Assembly: GCA_000151295.1 (NCBI GenBank)
Contig: GG745365.1
Location: 322,971 to 336,570 of the forward strand
Origin: Allomyces macrogynus ATCC 38327
Taxonomy: Eukaryota > Blastocladiomycota > Blastocladiomycetes > Blastocladiales > Blastocladiaceae
DNA length: 13,600 bases
Direction of reading: 5' to 3'
Every line of letters begins with the position of its first letter. Positions within the stretch are counted from its first letter, which is position 1. The translations under genes were made by a program, and so were the position numbers. The notes below the pieces were generated by a model, which had not been told where the DNA came from, made no database searches, and worked only from the letters and a program-made list of their open reading frames with translations. Below, piece by piece: positions 7,193-13,600 of this stretch.

Positions 7193-10035
7193 TCATCCTC
7201 GCAGCGACAACACGCTTCCCTGAATCCCACCGCGACTCAGCCCCTCGTGCCCGCTGCCGACCGCATCGTACGCGGACGACGCGGCAAAACTCGTCATGCT
7301 CGATCCCACATCGTCCTCATCTTCGCCACCGCGCCTGCCGCGGCCCGCGGCATGCTGTTCCGTGGCAATGCGCTGGCGCAGCATCGCGTCAATCTTGGCC
7401 GACCGGTAATCGGCGCGGTTGATCAGGTACGCGCCGAGCAAGCTGCTATCGAGCGAGGCCAGCAGGCCCTCGTCGAGAATCGACGACAGGTTCTCGGGCC
7501 GGACGAGGAACAGGTTGCCTATTTCACGGAGCAGGTCGAACCGTGGGCCGAGTTGGTCGACTTTGAACGCGGTGATGGCTTCTTGGTACTTGGCAATGTC
7601 GCTGTGCAAAGGGAGTTCCCGTGGTCAAGCGAGAGTCAGCGCAAAACGTGGCGAAGAGGGGCTGAGAAGAACGCACCGCGACAAAGTGAGCGCGCCGGTC
7701 GTCGACACCGGAAACTTCTTGAAGTGCTCGAGCAATTGCGCGTGCACCTGCACGCCAATCTCGAGCAAGAACGCCTTGACATTCGCGCCATCCAAGAACG
7801 ACTGCACGTGCCCGAGCAACCGGCCGAGAAACTCGCACATGGCGACACACGTCGGCGACGCGATCTGGTGCGCGACGAGGTCCATACTATCGTCACGAAT
7901 TCGGAAATCCGCGCGCTTTTGCTTGCTCAACAACAACTGCGAGTGCGCGGTCGCGGCCGTGACCAAGTGCGCGAGAATGTTGCCCATGCGGGCCTCGAGC
8001 CGATCGATCCGGCGGTTCTTTTCCTCGACAACCTGCCGGTGCACCGACGGCACGGCGACGAGTACGGGCACCATGAGCTGCTCAAAGTGCACTTGCATGA
8101 GCTGCACGAGCGTGTTGGCGGACTGCACGGTGGCGAGCACTTTCAGGTCGGGCTCGGCCTTGGCGCCGTCCATGAGCTGCACTTCGTCCCAGACGGCGTC
8201 GAGCGCGGCCTCGAGGTAGGACGAGTAGACGGTGGCCGCGAGCGCCGTGTAGATCTCGGCGACGGCCGGCGGCGGCTGCGCGTGCAACAGCAGGCACCGC
8301 TCGACACTGGCAGTGTGCGCGGCGAGGACTGTCATGAGATGGTCCATCGACAGGAGATGTTCGAGCACGCCGGTCGAGGTTTTCTGGATGCGCCCAAACA
8401 TGCCCTTCTTGACCTGCTTGCGGCCGGCGTAGTAGGTGATGGCCGCCTGGAAGGTCGCGTCCATGACCGACTGCAGGTGCTTGCGCTCGCGGTCGGTCGT
8501 GGCCTTGTGCAGCGTGAAAAGCTCTTCGACGCATTGGTCGACGACGTTAGCGACGACCGGTTTCTTGAGCACGGTATCGTCAAAATGCTTGAGGTCCTTG
8601 ACGAGCGTCTTGGTCGCGTTGAAGTTGGCGGCGACGGCGCGCAGGTAGAAAACGTCGGAGACGTCGGAGGCTTCCTTGAAGAGCTGGTCGAGGTACTGTT
8701 GGACCTGGGGGACGCGGGAGTCGGTCAGTGGGCAAGCAAGAGTGTGGCGAGGTTCAAGAGGGACAACGCACCACTTGCTGGAAAAACCGCTGAATGAGCG
8801 TTGTCAGGACACTAATCGGCGCCGGGAACACGCTGCTGACCAGCTCCCAATCCTGGTAAATCGTCGCGCGAATCTGCTCGAGCAGCCTGGTCATCCCTGG
8901 ATCCGCGCCGTCGGGTTTACTCGGCATGCGCACGCCGGCGCGCGGTCCCGCAGCCTGCGGCGTGAACACTGGGTGCTGGTTGATCCAGGCTTTGACGACG
9001 CTCTCGCCGCCATTGAATTCGGTCACGACCTGCGCGCAGTGGCGCATGCCTGCGAGATCGTGCTTTTCGGCGGCGACCTGGAACTGGCGCACCATTTCGG
9101 TCTCGAGGTGCTCGCAGTACTGGTCGATGGTCGCGCGCGCCGTGTCGGTGCCGGGCATGTCGGTGTCGCGCACAATTTGCTGCAGGCGCCGTGCGAGCAC
9201 GGCGACCCGGATTGCGCCGGTGGATGCCGACGAGGCAGAGGCCGTGGTATTGGCTGCGTTGATGGTCGCGGTGGAGGATGTCGGTGCGGGTTTCTGGTCG
9301 GCCGACTGCCGCAGCGATTCGAGGCGGTCGGTGACGCCGCGGTTCAGGTCCAAAAAGTACTGCAGCAGCTCGCACGTGTCGGCGGCCTTGGCGCGCTGCT
9401 TGTCGATGGTCTCGAGCTGCTCGCCAATGCGCACGGCGGTCGTGCCGACTTCGGAGACGCGGCCCTCGAGCGTGTCAAACGACTGGTAGACTTTCTACTG
9501 GAAGACCGACCGGAAGAGAAAGGGGAGGTGCAATGGCGGTCAGACGCGGATCGCGTGAGTGCATTGCTTGGATAAAAAACGGACCCGGAACGCCGAGCTC
9601 ATGTCGGCGAGTTTTTGCTTGTAGGTGGTCTCGCTGGCGAGCATCACGTCCTCGAGGTCGTCGATCTCGCGCTGAATACGCTTGCGGAACTTGACGAGGT
9701 CGTCGGACGCGGTCTCCATGACCTTGATAAAGGGACGCGCGTCGAACGCGGGCTGTGCGGTTGCGGCATTGGCGCCGCCACCGGCAACAGGCGAATCGGG
9801 CTTGTTGGCATGCAGCGCGACGAGCGAGAGCGGGCGGAACGTGACCGAATCGACGAGGGCCTTGAGGTTGAAGTTTGGGTCCTGGGCGCAAGATTGGTTG
9901 GCGGGTTCAGTTCAGTCTGGGTTGTCGCGGACCTCGCGTCGGTGCGATGGTGCGTGTGGCAGGCATGCTTACGGCAAACGTGGCAAGCTGCAGTTGCGGC
10001 TGGCCGGCCGAGCCTGGCGGCGCGGAGCTGTTCAT
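7193..10035 (-). CDS. SEC10: Exocyst complex subunit Sec10 (EXOC5), five exons
   Basis: Exons on the minus strand: 10035-9973, 9881-9585, 9494-8772, 8704-7677, 7601-7193; introns 91, 90, 67 and 75 nt (GTAAGC..CAG, GTCCGT..TAG, GTGCGT..CAG, GTGCGT..CAG), phases 0, 0, 0, 2. All joins keep frame and give 839 aa, a normal Sec10 length. The start ATG has a good context (GCCGCCATGA). Residues about 75-155 form the N-terminal coiled-coil (KFRKRIQREIDDLEDVM). FNGGESVVKAWINQHPVF (280-297), VFPAPISVLTTLIQRFF (342-358), SKQKRADFRIRDD (621-633), GNLFLVRPENL (732-742) and NRADYRSAKI (765-774) are Sec10 family signatures. A Ser/Thr/Ala-rich insert sits at 186-213 and the tail is acidic then Ser/Gly-rich. 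Sec10 bridges Sec15 and the rest of the exocyst, tethering secretory vesicles to the plasma membrane. The donor of intron 3 could instead be 8774 (one codon shorter). Confidence 0.93.
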
Positions 10036-11012
10036 GGCGGCGCGAGCCGGTCGTTTTGCAGCGGGTGCACGGTATTGTCGCTTGCTGTGCTGCTGCTGGA
10101 TTCCGCGACGTTGTGACCGACTTCGGGGCGCTGGCCGCCGCGGGCTGGCCGGAGAGGTGGCGAACGCTGGCAGGGACGTGATGCGGTCACGCTGTCGCCA
10201 ACGGCAGCGTCTCGCGCCGTCTCGCACACGACGCCGGCCGGCCATTTTTCTCGCGCAGTTGTGACGGCCACTGCTGGCAGCTGGCGCGGCCGCCGGCGCC
10301 GCTGCGCGATAATTGTTGATCTCGGCCGCAGCGCGCACCTAGCTTGCCGCATCTGCGCTCCAGAACCCGCTCACGTCCGCCCGTCGGCCGCCGGCCCTGG
10401 CCAAGGCGACTCCAGCCCCCGACCCCACACCAACGCGACGACAGCGCACGACAACGGGCTGCCCGGCCCGTATCCCATGGTTCAAGGCCCGTGCTGCAAG
10501 CACCTGCAGGCAATCAAGCACCTGCTGCAAGGGTAGGCATGTGCCACCAACCCCTTTTACTCATGAAGGAGCCCTACCTGACGCTGCACCAGTTCTGATC
10601 GCTTCGGTGTCGACGATCTCGCCGCCTTTCGACCTCGAGTCGGTGCGCCCTCGTCGCCCTCGCCACGCCACGGACCCCTGTACCTGCCCAGTTCGACCCG
10701 CTCGTCGAGTCGAGCACGACGCGGTCCGACCTTTGCCTGCTTGCTCGACCATCCCGCGCCGTGTTGCGCATCTCACCTGCGCGCCGCACGCTTCGCACGC
10801 TTCTCCACCCGCCGTACCGACTCTGCGCTGCGCACCGCGTCCGGACCGTCGCCGACGCTCTGCTCACAGCGCCGCAACGGCGAACACCGCACCGGCTTGA
10901 CAGATCCCGTCACGCTGTTGCCCACTGCTGCTGCTACCCCGTACCGCTCTCCGCGGACCCTCGTGCGCGCGCTCGTACCCTGCCTGCCCGCTGCGCCCAT
11001 TCTCGTTCCACC
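10036..11012. promoter_or_regulatory. Divergent intergenic region of SEC10 and the channel gene
   Basis: This 977-bp GC-rich stretch separates two ATGs pointing away from each other, so it must carry both 5' UTRs and promoters. The open frames in it are uninterrupted only because of GC content and none resembles a protein. The most AT-rich spot is ATAATTGTTGAT at about 10310-10321, roughly 280 nt upstream of the SEC10 ATG. The channel side (10620-11012) is pyrimidine-rich. I see no clear TATA box or CCAAT box. Confidence 0.6.
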
Positions 11013-13414
11013 ATGCCCGGCCGTCCACGACCAGGCACCGACGCCGACTTTTCGGGCCTGCCCACGGCCAGCGACATTCTCCCGCGCACGCACGTGCGCT
11101 TCCCCGGCGCCGGCACGGGCAAGTACCTCGACGGGATCGGCGAGACCGACTATGACACGGCGCGCGGTCCCGTGGCCGCCGTGAGGAGGCGAATGCGCGT
11201 GGCGTCGGCGACCTGGCGGCAAATATGGACCAAGCTCTACCGGTTCTACCTGTTACCAGGCGAGCCATTTCTGACGTGGTGGGACTGGTTCATGGTGCTC
11301 GTGGCGGTCTCAAACGGCGTGTCGATCTCGTTCATGGTCGCGTTCCGGTACCTCTATGCCGGGTCCTTCGTGGGCCAGCTTCTGATCGACCTTCTGTATC
11401 TGGTCGATATTTTTCTCAAGTTCCACGTGAGCTACCTCGACCAAGGGTTCTACGTGATTTTCCCGGCCAAGATGGCCATGCACTACATGCGGTCGTGGGA
11501 GTTTTCGTTTGACCTCGTCACCAACTTGCCCGTCGACCTGATTGCCGTGGGCTGGATCGGGCAGCCGGACCGCGCGCTCTACTACCTGGCTCTGTGCCGT
11601 CTGCCGAAGCTGCTGCGCACGCTCAAGCTCGTCTGGTGGTTCCACAAGGAAGAGAAGGGGCTCAATTCGCAGGCCGTCTTCCAGCTCTACAAGTTCACGA
11701 TTTATATTACGCTCATCACGCACTGGTGCACGTGCATCTGGTACGTGCTCGCGTGCCCGGAGGCCGACACCTGCGCGAGCCCGTCGTGGGCGACCGACCC
11801 GGACCAGTCGCCGACGTATGCCGATCGGCTGTCAATGTACATTTACGCCCTTTATTGGACGGTCATGACCATGACGACGACGGGTACTCTCCTTTCCGAT
11901 TTGCTTCTCTGCTCGCCGAAGGTGTCCTGATGACGCTTTCCCGGGTAGGCTACGGGGACGTGCACGCAACCAACGACCGCGAGCGCGTATGGTCGATCGT
12001 GTGCATGATCACAGGCGTGTTTCTCTATGGGTACGTGTCGGGCACGATCACGTCGTCGCTGTCCAACTTGGACTCGCGCCGCGTGAGTTACCGGCAAAAG
12101 GTCGAGGCGATCAAGCAGTACATGCTCGACCAGAACATGGACAAGACGATGCAGAAGCGCGTGACCGGGTGGTACGCTCTTTCTCTCCTCTTTTCCCACC
12201 CTACCGCGCTGACCCGCTGCGTAGGTACGAGTACACGTGGGAGCGCAACAAGGGCATCGACGTGATCAATGTCTTCAACGACCTGCCGACCAACTTCCGC
12301 GCCGAAGTCGCGCTCTCGCTCAACGAAGACATTCTCGACAAGGTGCCCATGTTCAAGGACACGTCGCTCGGGTTCCGGCGCATGCTGTCGATCGCCATGC
12401 GCATCAACTTCTTTACCGCCGACACGTTTGTCGTGCACCGCGGCGAGATTGGCAAGGAAATGTTCTTTGTCGTGCAGGGCCGCGTTGACATGCTGAATGA
12501 CGGCGGCGAGGCAATGCATTCAATGGTCGAGGGCAGTTTCTTCGGTACGTTGGCGGATATGTTGGGCCACCAGCCATGATCATTAACACTCACTCGGCGG
12601 GCATTTAGGCGAGTACATGCTGATCCTCGGGTACACGTGCGAGGCCTCGGCGAAAGCCGTGTGCAACTGCGACGTCTACGTGCTGTGCGACGACGACTAC
12701 CGGCGCGCGTGCCACAACTACCCCGAAGACGCGGCCAAAGTCCTGGCCGCGACAAAAGACGCCTACGCGACCTACCAGCAGCGCCGGCAAAAGCAGCAGC
12801 GCGGGAACCAGCGGAAACAGTCGACCGACTTCGACCTCGAGGAATTCGGTGGCGTCTCCGGCACGCTCGGCACGCTGACGCGGCATGGCAATGCCCACGG
12901 TGGCGGCGGCACGTCCGCGTCGAACCTCCCGCAGCTGCACCCCGGCCGGTCGTCCGACGGCCTGTCGCCAAGCACGACGGCCCCAACTTCGCGGCGGCCG
13001 TCGTTCGGGTACCTGGTGATGGGCGAGGACGACCAGAAACGGTTGGACCTGATCAAGCACGAGAAGCGGCGCAAGTCTGTGGCCGGGTCCAAGTTCTCGA
13101 TGACCGCGCACCACGAGCGGATCAAGCCCGTCGAGGACGGCGTGCGTTACGTCGGCACGCTCGGCCGGTCGCGGCGCGCGTCCGACGCGTCCACCGCCGC
13201 CGCCGCGCTGTTGGTGCCCGGGGCGATGCGCACCGTCGGCTTACCGCACTCGGGCGGGTCCGCCGCGTCGTCGCATGCGGGAAGCGCCACGGGGAGTTTG
13301 TCGGGCTTGGGGCCGGAAGTGATGGGGATGGTGAGGTCCGGGTCCGGGTCGGCAGCAGCCGCCACCGCCTTGCGTCGTCGGCGACGGGCGCCGCGGCGGT
13401 TCCGCCGGCACTGA
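11013..13414 (+). CDS. K+-selective channel of the CNG/HCN/EAG superfamily with cyclic-nucleotide-binding-like domain
   Basis: Exons 11013-11883, 11949-12171, 12225-12544 and 12609 onward; introns 65, 53 and 64 nt (GTACTC, GTACGC, GTACGT donors, TAG acceptors). ATG 11013 has context TTCCACCATGC. S1 about 86-110, S2 118-138 (LLIDLLYLVDIFLKF), S3 165-182, S4 188-210 with R196-K199-R202-K205 at three-residue spacing, S5 222-247, pore helix and filter TTTGYGD (288-294), S6, C-linker (KRVTGWYEYTWERNKGID), then a CNBD-like domain (about 405-505; HRGEIGKEMFFVVQGRV, GSFFGEYMLILGY). GYGD predicts K+ selectivity. The pocket residues that contact the cyclic phosphate in HCN2 (Arg591, Thr592) are Cys482 and Glu483 here. 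The tail is Ser/Gly/Ala-rich with RRPS (S603), RRKS (S628) and RRAS (S663). Read without further splicing the protein is 739 aa; an extra intron could carry it past the window. A K+-selective CNG channel acts in Blastocladiella zoospore phototaxis with a rhodopsin-guanylyl cyclase; equivalence here is only a suggestion. Confidence 0.9.
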
Positions 13415-13600
13415 ACGCGCCGGGCCTGGTCGTGGGCAACCCGCTCACGGCGATGCCGTCGATGATCATGGAAGAGCCCGCGGGGCGCGTTCGAGTTTGG
13501 CGTTGCAACATTCACGCCGGTTCGCGCACGCGCATTTCGGCGGCAACGATCGCGCCCGTCTCGGAGTCGGCGCTCGACGAGCTGCAACAGGGCCAGGTGG
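13415..13600 (+). other. Possible continuation of the channel C-terminal tail
   Basis: Frame +1 is open from about 13360 to the window end and reads RHRLASSATGAAAVPPALNA and later ATIAPVSESALDELQQGQ, with the same composition as the channel tail. An intron 13300-13358 (GTCGGG...GGCAGCAG, 59 nt) would join the channel frame to it. The donor is weak, so this stays open; otherwise it is 3' UTR. Confidence 0.4.

Noticed and set aside
7079..8797. 572-codon plus-strand open frame
   Set aside because: It is antisense to SEC10 exons 4 and 5 and crosses a SEC10 intron. Its protein is Arg/His/Glu-rich in the way antisense GC-rich frames are, with no domain.
10761..11012. In-frame 5' extension of the channel from an ATG-like codon at 10761
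   Set aside because: Composition is that of untranslated DNA (Arg, Cys, Pro, Ser mix). ATG 11013 has a much better context and starts the sequence that looks like channel N-terminus.
1..13600. CRISPR arrays, bacterial operons, phage or insertion sequences
   Set aside because: No spaced repeats, no transposase or integrase, and the genes have spliceosomal introns, so the DNA is eukaryotic nuclear.

Overview
The window is nuclear DNA of a GC-rich eukaryote with short spliceosomal introns (53-91 nt in the two genes I could model fully; donors such as GTACGC, GTGCGT and GTAAGC, acceptors CAG or TAG). The gene set (DBP6/DDX51 helicase, exocyst SEC10, a K+-selective channel of the cyclic-nucleotide-gated superfamily, nuclear tRNA-Val) fits a zoosporic fungus. 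A potassium-selective channel of this type is known from Blastocladiella emersonii, so a blastocladiomycete is my best guess. That placement is an inference, not something the sequence proves.

Layout. (1) 2-1771 (+): 3' part of a DEAD-box helicase, open at the left edge. (2) 1772-2414: intergenic, with a 16-C homopolymer. (3) 2415-2741 (+): a probable very small spliced gene with one membrane segment and a C-terminal His/CxxC end resembling the second half of a LITAF domain. (4) 2948-3096: a tRNA 5'-half fragment abutting an intact tRNA-Val(CAC), then a T5 Pol III terminator. (5) 3418-4578 (-): an intron-less helical protein with PPR-like repeats. (6) About 4700-6941 (-): a decayed region. 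Its upstream part is a relic of a type I membrane kelch-repeat protein, with signal peptide, kelch blades and membrane anchor split across frames and interrupted by in-frame TAGs. Its downstream part holds two shorter coding-like fragments and a near-perfect 38-bp inverted repeat. (7) 7193-10035 (-): SEC10 in five exons, 839 codons. (8) 10036-11012: region between divergent SEC10 and the channel. (9) 11013 to 13414 or beyond (+): the channel in at least four exons.

How the genes relate: most are housekeeping and unlinked in function (60S ribosome biogenesis, exocytosis, translation). The channel and SEC10 are head to head and may share regulatory DNA. The most interesting points are the channel, which has a canonical K+ filter but lacks the usual phosphate-contact residues of its cyclic-nucleotide pocket while its tail has three RRxS kinase-type sites; the kelch relic, whose TAG stops can all be explained by CAG to TAG transitions; and the tiny membrane gene, whose best reading frame needs a 19-nt intron or a frameshift.
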